Assembly (NCBI GenBank): GCA_028284155.1
Contig: JANQSF010000136.1
Location: forward strand, 1-35,724
Direction of reading: 5' to 3'
Length of the DNA: 35,724 nucleotides
Source: Phycisphaeraceae bacterium
Lineage (GTDB): Bacteria > Planctomycetota > Phycisphaerae > Phycisphaerales > Phycisphaeraceae
The position numbers and the translations under genes were made by a program. Below the pieces are notes generated by a model. That model had not been told where the DNA came from. It searched no databases and saw only the letters and a list, made by a program, of their open reading frames with translations. This document shows positions 1 through 7,627 of the stretch, one piece after another (positions within the stretch are counted from its first letter, which is position 1; each line of letters begins with the position of its first letter).

Positions 1-84
1 CGGGAGGGCGAGGCTCCGTCCGAGCCGCGGGGTGAGTCGAGCGCACAGTCTTCACCGCGGCTCGGACGGAGTCTCGCCCTCCCG
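1..84. repeat. Palindromic element with 30-bp arms, in frame inside murE
   Basis: Positions 1-30 and 55-84 are inverted copies with one mismatch (position 13 against 72); the loop is 31-54. The murE frame stays open through all 84 bases (28 codons). The arm begins CGGGAGGGCGAGGCTCC. The last eight bases of the window (35717-35724) repeat the first eight of this arm, which suggests the contig broke at copies of the same repeat family. Whether it is a true coding insertion or a decay event depends on sequence left of the window. Confidence 0.85.
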
Positions 85-1235
85 GTTTCGATCTCGATCT
101 CGTTACCCAACCCAAACGGCGAATCCGCCGTCACGCGCTCCATCCGCCCCGGCACGTCGGGTACGCTTGCCAGTGCTCGCTTCACCACACGCGACATATC
201 CGTCACCGCGTGTGCCGCGGCCAAGGCTTGCAAGGCATTCGACACGTTGTACCGGCCGATCAGCGGCAACGTCACCTCGACACTACCCCACATTCCGTCA
301 AACCGCGCACGGCTCCCGTGAATGTTCGTATCCAAGACGTCCGCGCGACAAACCACGCCGCCGCGCGGCTTGGTCTTGCCCTTCAAAGTGCACCACGTCA
401 CACGCGACGCGCCGCCGGGGAAGTCGCGCACCATCCGAACCCCGTGCGGGTCGTCCGCGTTGACGATCGCCCACGCGTCGGCCGGCAATTGGTCGAACAA
501 CTTCGCCTTTGCGTCGGCGTAGTCTTCGACCGTCGCGTGATAGTCGTAGTGATCGGGCGTCAGGTTGGTGAACACGCCGGCCCGCAAGGCGAGGCAGGCC
601 GTGCGCCCTTGGTCCAGCCCGTGACTCGAAAACTCAGCCACAGCCGCGCGGCAGCCGTACTCGACCATCTGCGCGAGGTATCGCACGAGGTCGATCGCGC
701 CGGGTGTCGTCAACTCCGCAGGCGTTCTGCCCGCCCCTACCCCCGGATGGTCGGCTGAGCCGTCGTCGCCGCCCGCGCCGGTATCGACCCAGACCGTCCC
801 CAGCAGCCCGCACTTGACGCCGGCCGACTTGAGCATGTGCTGTACGAGGAACGCAACGGTCGTCTTGCCGTTCGTGCCGGTCACGCCGACCAACGCCAAC
901 TCGCGCGACGGGTCGCCGAAAAAGCGGTTGGCGAGTCGGCCTGCCAATGCCTGATCAACCTGTTCCGCGGTCGCGACGGCCAGCGTGTCAGGCAGGCCGT
1001 TGGGTAATGCCGCATTGGAAGTTGCCACGATCGCAGTCGCGCCGCGCGACACGGCGTCCGCGACGTACGCATTCCCGTCGTCCTTCGTCCCGCCGCGTGC
1101 GACGAACAGACAACCCGGCGTCACCCGCCGCGAGTCGTCCGTCAGCTCGCGCACGACGACATCGCCGCCGCGCACAAGGGTCAAGCCCGTGTCGGCAAGA
1201 AGAGCGTCGAATCGCATGGCCCGTTCGGTCGCCAT
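1..1235 (-). CDS. murE: UDP-N-acetylmuramyl-tripeptide synthetase (MurE), 3' end outside window
   Basis: Cytoplasmic Mur ligase that adds the third amino acid to UDP-MurNAc-dipeptide in peptidoglycan synthesis. Reading leftward from an ATG at 1235 (a second Met is at 1217), the product shows the N-terminal uridine-binding domain (LTDDSRRV, GCLFVARGG), the ATP loop GVTGTNGKTT, the substrate motifs ELTTPGAI and AEFSSHGLDQGR, FTNLTPDHYDYH with a following Lys-containing stretch ADAKAKLF, and NADDPHG. The C-terminal ligase domain (expected VDYAHTPDAL and the residue that decides DAP or Lys use) lies beyond position 1. Just before that expected point, after PGRMERVTADSPFG, the frame runs without a stop through a perfect-looking palindrome at 1-84, which adds about 28 residues not expected in MurE. 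Family call is firm; the state of the 3' end cannot be judged. Confidence 0.9.
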   Translation of the reverse strand, partial: MATERAMRFDALLADTGLTLVRGGDVVVRELTDDSRRVTPGCLFVARGGTKDDGNAYVADAVSRGATAIVATSNAALPNGLPDTLAVATAEQVDQALAGRLANRFFGDPSRELALVGVTGTNGKTTVAFLVQHMLKSAGVKCGLLGTVWVDTGAGGDDGSADHPGVGAGRTPAELTTPGAIDLVRYLAQMVEYGCRAAVAEFSSHGLDQGRTACLALRAGVFTNLTPDHYDYHATVEDYADAKAKLFDQLPADAWAIVNADDPHGVRMVRDFPGGASRVTWCTLKGKTKPRGGVVCRADVLDTNIHGSRARFDGMWGSVEVTLPLIGRYNVSNALQALAAAHAVTDMSRVVKRALASVPDVPGRMERVTADSPFGLGNEIEIETGRARLRPSRGEDCALDSPRGSDGASPS

Positions 1236-1353
1236 CGTCGTCTCGCGTCGTCGCGAAAGGCGCAACGGGGGCGCGGCGACACACCGTCGCCCCAAGGCGA
1301 TTTATCGGCCGGAACGCGTGTTAAACGGCAAAGAATCCCGGGCGCACAAGTTT

Positions 1354-1455
1354 CCGTTTAGCGGCGTGCCCGCAGGGCCGCCTTCCGAAGGCTTTGCGAT
1401 TGAGTACGCAACGGCGGAAGGCGGCTCTTCCGGGGGCGGGCTCGCCGCTAAACAG
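1354..1455. repeat. Imperfect palindromic element between murE and the propeller gene
   Basis: The left arm (from 1354, GTTTAGCGGCG then GCCCGC and GCCGCCTTCCG, to about 1388) is mirrored by 1412-1455, which reads back as the same blocks with small insertions. It lies in the 270-base gap between the murE start and the stop of the minus-strand propeller gene, so it may end that transcript. The remainder of 1236-1505 shows nothing else I can name. Confidence 0.7.
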
Positions 1456-1505
1456 ATCAAAGATGAAATGAACGCGTTGCGGTCACGGCACACACCCCGC
1501 GACCC

Positions 1506-2768
1506 TCATGACTTCGACTCGCTCACGTCGTACACATACAGCTCGTCCTGATTTCGCAGGTAGAGCTTGCCATCGCTGACAACGGGGTGCGGCCAACTCG
1601 GGCTGCCGCTGCCGGGGATCTTGAACGACCCGTGCAGCTTGTAGCCGCGCGGCGACGCCTCGACCAGGTGCATCGTGCCGTCTTCGTAGCGGAAGTAAAG
1701 CCGCTTGTCTGCGTACACGACGGCCGCGCTCTTCTTGCGGGCCAAGTCGCGGTCGTCTTCCAGCCACATGACCTTCCCCGTCTTCGGGGCGAGGCAGAAC
1801 GGCAGGCCCTTGTTGTGGCCGTGGCCGCCGTAGATGTAGTCGCCCACCAGCACGACGCCGCCGTGGTGGTTCTGCAGCTCGCGCGACGAGAAGTACTTCA
1901 ACTCTTTCACGCCGCTGCGCGTGATCTGCAGGATCGCGCTGCCGCCGTCGCCATAACCGCTGGACGTGAACACCATGCTGCCCTTGACGATGGGCGTCGG
2001 GATATTGGCTGTGCCGTTGGCCACGCGGTTGTAGTGCCACAACAGTTTGCCTGTGCCCGCATGGACGCCGATCACGCCCCGCCCGGTCAGCGTCACGTAC
2101 TGCTTCACGCCCGCGGCCTTGCTGATGACGATCGACGAATACCCCGCGCCGTCCTTGCCCTTGTTGCCAAGGTCGCGATTGGCCTCGGTCGTCCAGATCG
2201 TCTTGCCCGTCTTCAGGTCGAGCGCCGCCATCGCCGCCGACTTGCTGCCGGGCGTGAGGATCACGCGGTCGCCGTCGATCAGCGGCGACTCGGAATAGCC
2301 CCAGCCCGACATCATCTTGCCGCCAAAATCACGCCCGAAGTTCTTCTTCCAGACCGGCGCGCCCGTCTTCGCGTTGGCGCACAGCACGTCGCCACCCTTG
2401 GTCATGGCGATGACATACTCACCCTTGGCGTCGACCGTCGGCGTGCAGTTGGGGTCGCCCCCGCCGCCGATCTGGGTCGACCACAGCTTCGACCCGTCCT
2501 TTGCGTTCAGGCAGACCAATTGCGTCCCGCCACGCCCCGACCCGCAGGTATAAACCTTGCCATCGACAACCGCGACACTGGCCATCCCGCCGCCAATCCC
2601 GCTCGTCTTGTAGACCAGCTTCGGCCCACCGCTCGGCCACGACTGAAGCAGCCCCGTCTCGGTCGAAACCCCGTCGCGATTCGGCCCCCGCCACGTCGGC
2701 CAATCGCCGGCCACGACAGGAACAGTCAACACGGTGACGAGCAAGGCGGCGAAAAGGCGCGTGCGCAT
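1506..2768 (-). CDS. Secreted PQQ-like beta-propeller protein (outer membrane protein assembly BamB-like fold)
   Basis: A 420-residue exported protein. I start at ATG 2768 because GGAG lies six bases upstream and the product then opens with a clean signal peptide (MRTRLFAALLVTV...VVAG) followed by DWPTWRGPNRDG, an opening typical of planctomycete secreted propellers. Repeats of the type VAVVDGKVYTCGS, LVCLNAKDGSKLWS, VLCANAKTGAPVWKK, ALDLKTGKTIWTT and LYLRNQDELYVYDV mark about seven or eight quinoprotein-like blades. The pattern A-DG-x-x-W without catalytic residues points to a structural or binding role, not an alcohol dehydrogenase. It sits between murE and ftsY with a 77-base gap to ftsY. 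Substrate and partner are unknown. Confidence 0.85.
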   Translation of the reverse strand: MRTRLFAALLVTVLTVPVVAGDWPTWRGPNRDGVSTETGLLQSWPSGGPKLVYKTSGIGGGMASVAVVDGKVYTCGSGRGGTQLVCLNAKDGSKLWSTQIGGGGDPNCTPTVDAKGEYVIAMTKGGDVLCANAKTGAPVWKKNFGRDFGGKMMSGWGYSESPLIDGDRVILTPGSKSAAMAALDLKTGKTIWTTEANRDLGNKGKDGAGYSSIVISKAAGVKQYVTLTGRGVIGVHAGTGKLLWHYNRVANGTANIPTPIVKGSMVFTSSGYGDGGSAILQITRSGVKELKYFSSRELQNHHGGVVLVGDYIYGGHGHNKGLPFCLAPKTGKVMWLEDDRDLARKKSAAVVYADKRLYFRYEDGTMHLVEASPRGYKLHGSFKIPGSGSPSWPHPVVSDGKLYLRNQDELYVYDVSESKS

Positions 2769-2845
2769 GGCGATCTCCATGGAGGCAGATTGTGATCGAG
2801 GTCGGCCAGATTCTATCACCCCACTCAACGCCGCGGCGTAACGCC

Positions 2846-3760
2846 TCACCCGTCAAACATCGCCTCGACGAAGCGGGCGGGCTCAAAAGGTTCGACGTCG
2901 TCCGGCGTCTCGCCGACGCCGATGAACTTGACGGGGATGCCCAGTTGCTCGCGGATGGCCACGACCACGCCGCCCTTGGCCGTACCGTCGAGCTTGGCCA
3001 GGAAGATGCCGGTCACGTCCGTTGTCGCCGAGAACTCCTTCGCCTGCAGCACGGCATTCTGGCCGATGGTTGCGTCCAGCACGAGGATCGACTCGTGCGG
3101 CGAGCCTTCGATCTTCTTCGCCAACACCTCTTTGATCTTGCGCAACTCGTCCATCAGCGGCTTGTCCGTGTGTAGTCGGCCGGCCGTGTCGACCAACAAC
3201 ACGTCCGCGCTCCGCGACAACGCCGCGTCGGCCGCGTCCCACGCCACCGCCGACGACTTGCCGCCGGTCTGACCCGCCACGACATCGACGCCCAGCCGGT
3301 CGCCCCAGATCTTCAGTTGATCGACCGCCGCGGCGCGGAACGTGTCGCACGCGGCCAGGATCACACTCTTGCCCTCGCTCCGCAACGCCTTGGCGATCTT
3401 CGCAATGCTCGTTGTTTTGCCCGACCCGTTGATGCCGGCCACAAGGATGACAGTCGGCCCGCCCGCCGCACAGAAACTGATCTGCCGATTCTCGTCAGGC
3501 CAACCGGCGACGAGGATTTCCTTGATGTAGTCGCGCGCCTCGACGGCTGTATCAATCTCGCTGCGTTCCCAAGCCGCGCGGGCGTCTTCGATCAACTCGC
3601 CCGCTGTCTTGACGCCAAAGTCCGCCTGAATCATCTGCGCTTCGATCTTCTTCAGCAGCGCTTCGTCCAGCTTCTGCGACGTAAACACCTGCCCGAACCC
3701 GGTGCTCGTTTTCGACAGGCCTTGCTTGACCTTCTTAAAGACGGATTTGAATAAGCCCAT
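2846..3760 (-). CDS. ftsY: Signal recognition particle receptor FtsY
   Basis: SRP receptor GTPase that docks ribosome-nascent chain complexes to the membrane. The 304-residue product has only the NG core: an N domain (1-95) with a short basic start (FKKVKQG), then the GTPase with GINGSGKTT (109-117), DTFRAAA (139-145), DTAGR (191-195), the guanine motif AKLDGTAKGG (255-264) and GVGE (281-284). It lacks the long acidic A domain of Escherichia coli FtsY, as in many other phyla. The order ribH-nusB-(gap)-ftsY on one strand suggests a housekeeping operon. A purine-rich tandem repeat (3761-3803) abuts its start codon, and no clear Shine-Dalgarno is visible outside that repeat. Confidence 0.95.
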   Translation of the reverse strand: MGLFKSVFKKVKQGLSKTSTGFGQVFTSQKLDEALLKKIEAQMIQADFGVKTAGELIEDARAAWERSEIDTAVEARDYIKEILVAGWPDENRQISFCAAGGPTVILVAGINGSGKTTSIAKIAKALRSEGKSVILAACDTFRAAAVDQLKIWGDRLGVDVVAGQTGGKSSAVAWDAADAALSRSADVLLVDTAGRLHTDKPLMDELRKIKEVLAKKIEGSPHESILVLDATIGQNAVLQAKEFSATTDVTGIFLAKLDGTAKGGVVVAIREQLGIPVKFIGVGETPDDVEPFEPARFVEAMFDG

Positions 3761-3803
3761 GTCAGGAAACCAAGAAATCAGGAAAACAAGAGATCAGGAA
3801 ATG
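3761..3803. repeat. Purine-rich tandem repeat at the ftsY start
   Basis: Two 16-nt units, roughly (A/G)TCAGGAAAnCAAGA(A/G), and a partial third run directly from the ftsY start codon. A related composition (AGGAAAGCAGG on the minus strand) is found inside the 3' end of nusB around 3990-4033. Confidence 0.65.
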
Positions 3804-3858
3804 TGGGTTGTCGGGGCCCCAAGTGTCAATCCGGATCAATAAACGACAGTCTTTAAAG

Positions 3859-3892
3859 CCCGCGGATGGCCTGCTCGGAGGCCTTCCGCGGG
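3859..3892 (-). terminator. Hairpin downstream of nusB
   Basis: CCCGCGGATGGCC (3859-3871) pairs with GGCCTTCCGCGGG (3880-3892): 13 bp with one mismatch and an 8-base loop. It lies 22 bases past the nusB stop. On the minus strand it is followed by a short TTTAAAG stretch, so it is only a weak intrinsic terminator candidate and may instead be a 3'-end-protecting or repeat hairpin. Confidence 0.5.
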
Positions 3893-3914
3893 ATACCCAC
3901 CGACCATTGAATGC

Positions 3915-4439
3915 TCATTCCGTCGTCCCCGGCGGCGGCCGGCTCTCATCGTCACGCAACGCACCAGCCAACCAGGTGTCGTTTTCGCGGCCATCATCTC
4001 CTGCTTTCCTGCTTTCCTGATCTCCTGCTTTCGCGTCGTCGGCATCGCCGACGCGCCCCGCCATCTTGTCCAGCAGGCCGTTCACAAACGCGGCCGACTG
4101 GTCGGTCGAGTAGTGCTTGGCCAACTCGACAGCCTCGTTGATCACGACGTTGATCGGTGCGCGCTCATTCGTCATCTCGTACCACGCGAGCCGCAAGATG
4201 GCACGGTCGATCGGCGGCTGCCGGTGCGTCGGCCAATCCGGCGCCAACTCGGTCGCCAGTGTGTCCGCCGTCGCACGCGCCGCCCACGCCGACTCAGCCA
4301 GAGGCCAAGCCGCGTCACGCACCGTTTGCGAGTCGTGGTCCGCGTCGATCGCCTGCGCGATCGCCTCCCGGTCGGCCTCGCCGCGGAGGTCGATCTGGTA
4401 AAGCAGTTGCATCGCCAGCCGTCGGATATCGCGTTGCAT
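3915..4439 (-). CDS. nusB: Transcription antitermination factor NusB with a repeat-derived tail
   Basis: NusB binds boxA RNA with S10 (NusE) during rRNA antitermination. The first ~125 residues match the all-helical family: RRLAMQLLYQIDL at the start, PPIDRAILRLAWYEM, the invariant-type PINVVINEAVELAKHYS and AAFVNGLLDKMA. Most NusB proteins end near this last motif (about 140 residues). Here about 48 more residues follow, rich in D, K, G and E, with a doubled AKAGDQE/RKAGDD pattern. That tail is encoded by the same kind of purine-rich tandem repeat that abuts ftsY, so it looks like repeat expansion into the gene and not a family domain. The start ATG 4439 follows directly on a heptamer repeat. 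Confidence 0.93.
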   Translation of the reverse strand: MQRDIRRLAMQLLYQIDLRGEADREAIAQAIDADHDSQTVRDAAWPLAESAWAARATADTLATELAPDWPTHRQPPIDRAILRLAWYEMTNERAPINVVINEAVELAKHYSTDQSAAFVNGLLDKMAGRVGDADDAKAGDQESRKAGDDGRENDTWLAGALRDDESRPPPGTTE

Positions 4440-4447
4440 GTAAATAG

Positions 4448-4510
4448 GTCGAAAGTCGAAGGTTAATAGTCGAAGGTTAAAAGTCGAAAGTCGAAAGTCG
4501 AAGGCCGAAG
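4448..4510. repeat. Heptanucleotide tandem repeat upstream of nusB
   Basis: Nine consecutive 7-nt units, mostly GTCGAAA or GTCGAAG with two GTTAA-type variants, fill the gap upstream of the nusB start codon. It resembles the short tandemly repeated heptamers seen in some bacterial genomes and would place a regular array in the nusB 5' region. Confidence 0.85.
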
Positions 4511-4523
4511 CTCAAAAGGTAAG

Positions 4524-4545
4524 CCGGGTCTTTCCGAAGACCCGG
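4524..4545 (-). terminator. Hairpin after ribH (repeat family copy 1)
   Basis: CCGGGTCTT and AAGACCCGG form a perfect 9-bp stem around TCCG, 31 bases past the ribH stop. The surrounding 30 bases (4521-4550) recur identically at 6274-6303, also just after a gene, so this is a dispersed hairpin that may act as a terminator. Confidence 0.6.
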
Positions 4546-4576
4546 ATCTCTTCGCAAGTCTGCATCTTCTCACACG

Positions 4577-5113
4577 TCACGCTTTCACCTGCTTCACCAC
4601 ACTGGCCATCTCTACCGCCGCGACCATCGCCTTCGCGCCCATGTTCCCCTGCTTCGCGCCGGCCCGGTTGATCGCCTGCTCCAACGTGTCGGCCGTGATC
4701 ACACCAAAGATGCAAGGCACGCCTGTCGATGTCCCGACCTCGCGGATGCCCTTGGCCGTCTGATCCACCACGTGGTCGTAATGGTCCGTCTCACCGCGGA
4801 TGACGCAACCAAGGCAAACCACCGCGTCGTACTTACCCGTCTGCGCCAGGTTGAGCGCCGTCACCGGCAACTCAAAACTGCCCGGCACGTGGACGACCGC
4901 CAGTTGCGCGTCGCGCTTCGGGTCGTCCGCCTTCGGCCCGCCCATCTGTTCGTACGCTTCGACGGCCGCGTACAGCATATGACTCGTCAAGTAATCATTG
5001 AACCGCGCAACGACCACGGCGATGCGCGCATCGCGCGCATCCCAATCGCCCTTGATGCCCGTCGGCGCGGGCAACGAATCGCCATCGCGATGCAGATCGT
5101 CAGCGGGGGTCAT
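4577..5113 (-). CDS. ribH: 6,7-dimethyl-8-ribityllumazine synthase
   Basis: Penultimate enzyme of riboflavin synthesis: joins 5-amino-6-ribitylaminouracil and 3,4-dihydroxy-2-butanone 4-phosphate, normally in a pentamer or icosahedral shell. The 178-residue product shows RFND (37-40), the substrate loop VPGSFELP (76-83), CVIRGETDHYDHV with the catalytic His (103-115) and GVITADTLEQA (137-145). I take ATG 5113 as start; a longer open frame to 5242 adds only low-quality sequence overlapping the divergent gene's start. About 25 extra residues precede the usual N terminus. It is followed by nusB in the same direction, a common bacterial pairing. Confidence 0.94.
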   Translation of the reverse strand: MTPADDLHRDGDSLPAPTGIKGDWDARDARIAVVVARFNDYLTSHMLYAAVEAYEQMGGPKADDPKRDAQLAVVHVPGSFELPVTALNLAQTGKYDAVVCLGCVIRGETDHYDHVVDQTAKGIREVGTSTGVPCIFGVITADTLEQAINRAGAKQGNMGAKAMVAAVEMASVVKQVKA

Positions 5114-5199
5114 GCCGGGTCGCTTCCTTGTTCGCCAACCCGTCGGGCCGGCAACAAGATGTGTCGGCCGCGTCCACCCGGACGCGGTATGCTGCGGCC

Positions 5200-6210
5200 A
5201 TGAGTCTAGGTTCGCCCCCTCGCTGCCGCCACGCCAGGGCACAACGTGCCGCGATCACGCTGTTTGCCGCCTCCGTGCTCGCCGCCGCAGGATGCGCATC
5301 GAGCACACACCCGCCTGGCACGACCGACTCAGGCGGCGTGACGATCGGCGTCCTGCCGCACACGGCCTACCCGACGGTCGAGGTGCGGTTCGGCCGATCG
5401 ATCGGCACTTTCGTGCTCGACACCGGCGGCCGGGACGTGGCGATTGTCGAAACCACGTACCTGCGTGAATCAGACCGCAGGTCGAGGGCGGGTCGAACGG
5501 TCAAGGTTGGCCGGTCGCGGTACACCGTGCGTCGCCTCACCGGCCTGACGCTCGCCGGCCGAATCGCGTTGCAACCGACCGACGCCATCGTGACCGAACT
5601 GGACAACCTGCGCGGCCTCGTCGGCAACAACGTGCACGGCTGGCTCACTCTCGCCGCGCTCGAAGACAAACTGCTCGACATCGACCTGCCCAACACCCGG
5701 GCGTGGATCGGTGTACCCACAAGCACAAAACGACCCGCAACGACAGCGCCCACGTTGCCGCGACCGACCAGCCATGCGCACGACCCGCGGCCGTTCGTGC
5801 AACTGCGAATCGGCGACGCCGTGCTGCCCGCCTTGATCGACACCGGCAGCTACGACGCGATCGTCCTGCCGCGCCATCTGTTTGACACGACCAACTCGAC
5901 GCTGCACAACGCGCGTCAGTCGTTCGGCGAAGCCGGATTCGGGAGCATTGTCGCCGCAAGCCAGCGCGGACGAGTCGCCAACGCATCGATCGGCCCAATC
6001 GAGTTGCGCGATGTCGCCGTTCACGTCGTGCCGCACAGTCGGCCGAACTACGCGGTCATCGGCATCCCCGTGCTGCGCCACTTCCGGATCATCTACAACG
6101 TGCCGAAACGCGAGTTGCGACTGATCGGCCCGCGACGTGTCGTGGGCGCGACGCCGAATGCCAAGGTTGTCGCATACCTCGAAGCGATGGGTACGCAGTC
6201 GGGGAACTGA
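5200..6210 (+). CDS. Two-lobed retropepsin-like aspartic protease, lipoprotein
   Basis: The 336-residue product (from ATG 5200) begins with a basic region and hydrophobic stretch ending in the lipobox LAAAGC (Cys32), so it is probably a lipoprotein on the periplasmic side. It has two DTG motifs, FVLDTGGRDV (Asp74) and ALIDTGSYDAIVL (Asp214), and ends with VIGIPVLRHFRIIYN, the flap/hydrophobic-hydrophobic-Gly pattern of retropepsin-type clan AA proteases. Two lobes in one chain mean a pepsin-like internal dimer, in contrast to the single-lobe bacterial forms. The first DTG is followed by G in place of the usual S/A. Divergent from ribH with an 86-base shared upstream region. The substrate is unknown. 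Confidence 0.75.
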   Translation: MSLGSPPRCRHARAQRAAITLFAASVLAAAGCASSTHPPGTTDSGGVTIGVLPHTAYPTVEVRFGRSIGTFVLDTGGRDVAIVETTYLRESDRRSRAGRTVKVGRSRYTVRRLTGLTLAGRIALQPTDAIVTELDNLRGLVGNNVHGWLTLAALEDKLLDIDLPNTRAWIGVPTSTKRPATTAPTLPRPTSHAHDPRPFVQLRIGDAVLPALIDTGSYDAIVLPRHLFDTTNSTLHNARQSFGEAGFGSIVAASQRGRVANASIGPIELRDVAVHVVPHSRPNYAVIGIPVLRHFRIIYNVPKRELRLIGPRRVVGATPNAKVVAYLEAMGTQSGN

Positions 6211-6276
6211 TCTTGCGGTTTCGTGTTCTACCGATCTGGCGGTTTTAGTGATTCGGAAACACAAGCGCTCCTCAAG

Positions 6277-6298
6277 CCGGGTCTTTCCGAAGACCCGG
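6277..6298 (+). terminator. Hairpin after the protease gene (repeat family copy 2)
   Basis: Same 9-bp stem and TCCG loop as at 4524-4545, within a 30-base block (6274-6303) identical to 4521-4550. It lies 66 bases past the stop of the preceding gene. The rest of 6211-6435 shows nothing else I can name. Confidence 0.6.
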
Positions 6299-6435
6299 AT
6301 CTCCGCGCCCCGATCAGCACGACAATCACGGTCTTCGCGATACACTTGTCCGATCAGGGCCTTCCGAGCAGCCCAGCTTTTGTACAACTGATTGCGGCGT
6401 TGTTGGATCTTTATCACTCAACCGATTGACCTGCC

Positions 6436-6729
6436 ATGATCGGCCAATGCGCACTGTGTGAACGCGAAGCGGACCTGACGTTTCACCACCTCATCCCGCG
6501 CACGCTGCACAGCAACAAGTGGTTCAAGAAGAACTTCACACGCGAAGCAATGCGGGAAGGCATCGACGTCTGCCGCGAGTGCCATGTCGCCATTCACCGG
6601 TTCATCAGCCACAAAGACCTCGGCCGAAATTTCCACTCACGCGACCTGCTGCTGGCCCACCCGGGCGTCGCGTCGCACGTCAAGTGGGTCCGCGGCAAAC
6701 GCGTCCGCAACGCCGGCCGACGCCGCTGA
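6436..6729 (+). CDS. Small HNH-family nuclease-like protein
   Basis: A 97-residue protein with a CxxC knuckle (CALC, 5-8), then LTFHHLIPRTLH (14-25) with the paired His of the HNH beta-beta-alpha-metal fold, and CRECHVAIHRF (46-56) that supplies the second zinc pair and a His. Family members of this size are widespread single-domain HNH proteins often of unknown role. The gene ends only five bases before the stop of the convergent PilZ gene. Whether it cuts DNA is not shown by the sequence; the ligand and catalytic His residues are present. Confidence 0.75.
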   Translation: MIGQCALCEREADLTFHHLIPRTLHSNKWFKKNFTREAMREGIDVCRECHVAIHRFISHKDLGRNFHSRDLLLAHPGVASHVKWVRGKRVRNAGRRR

Positions 6730-6734
6730 CCGCC

Positions 6735-7460
6735 TCACGCCCGCAAGTGGTGAATGACCGAAACCAGCTCGCGCACCGCCTCCCGCGCCGCCGCGACGTC
6801 CACCGCGTCATCCGCCAACGCCTCATTCGCGACCTGCGCGACCTTCGCCAGCACATCGAAACCCTGTCCGCCGGCCGAACCTTTCAACTGCTGCGCGGCA
6901 AACGCGGCCTGATGAAAATCCTCCGACTCCAGCGCACGGTCGAGTTGCTCGACAGACGTCTCGGCGCTCTTCACAAACGACTCGACCGGCGGGCTCGCTT
7001 CACCGCCCGCGTTCAGATACTCCTCAGCCGCGCGACGGGTCTCGTTTTCTTCGAGTTCGACGAATCTGCGCAGATCGATCGGCTGGTTAAACAAAACGGA
7101 AACCTCGTGCGTGATACCCGTCACGTGTCGGCAATTCAAAACGCGCCCCTCCGTCGGCACGCTTTCGCCCGTCAACGTGACGAGTTCCACCTCGCAAGGC
7201 GAACCGACATACAGGAACCGCCCATGAATGAACGCAAAACCCCGTGTGCTCAGGTTGCGCGGGATCACGCTGTAACTCGTCACCGTGCCGTTCGGGTGCG
7301 TAATCGCCACCGGCAGGTTGCCCGCCTGGTAACGCGCACGCAAACTCCGGCGTTCCCCACAGGCCGGGCCGATGCCCTTGTTCAACTCGATCTGTTCGAT
7401 CGCCCGTTCCGCGCTGCGCGCGTCCAACGACATGGTCGGGATGGATTTGCTGCCGTGCAT
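6735..7460 (-). CDS. PilZ domain protein with a C-terminal HPt-like domain lacking its histidine
   Basis: The 241-residue product from ATG 7460 has a PilZ domain (about 35-135) with both c-di-GMP motifs: ERRSLRAR (Arg37, Arg38, Arg41) and NLSTRG (69-74). A four-helix HPt-like region follows (about 165-240). The HPt signature should read AHxLKGSA, but here it is AAQQLKGSAGGQG, with Gln190 at the phosphoaccepting His position. So c-di-GMP binding looks intact while phosphotransfer does not. The larger open frame upstream to 8000 has no family features, and ATG 7460 begins the recognisable protein. A likely role is a c-di-GMP-controlled protein-protein adaptor; that is inference. Confidence 0.75.
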   Translation of the reverse strand: MHGSKSIPTMSLDARSAERAIEQIELNKGIGPACGERRSLRARYQAGNLPVAITHPNGTVTSYSVIPRNLSTRGFAFIHGRFLYVGSPCEVELVTLTGESVPTEGRVLNCRHVTGITHEVSVLFNQPIDLRRFVELEENETRRAAEEYLNAGGEASPPVESFVKSAETSVEQLDRALESEDFHQAAFAAQQLKGSAGGQGFDVLAKVAQVANEALADDAVDVAAAREAVRELVSVIHHLRA

Positions 7461-7627
7461 GGTCACTCGTGCATCGATTGAATAGTGCCCGACCGTGCAG
7501 TTGGATAGGGCCCGACGGACCCGAAAGTGCATCGGCGGATTCTTCAGACCACTTTCGGATGTTCGCCACGACGTGACCTTGCGGTCGAAGTGACCCGTTC
7601 CAACGCCTTGCAACCGATACAACCGGC

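Noticed and set aside
1587..2795. 402-residue plus-strand reading frame
   Set aside because: It is the complement of the propeller gene and rich in Arg/Ala with no domain.
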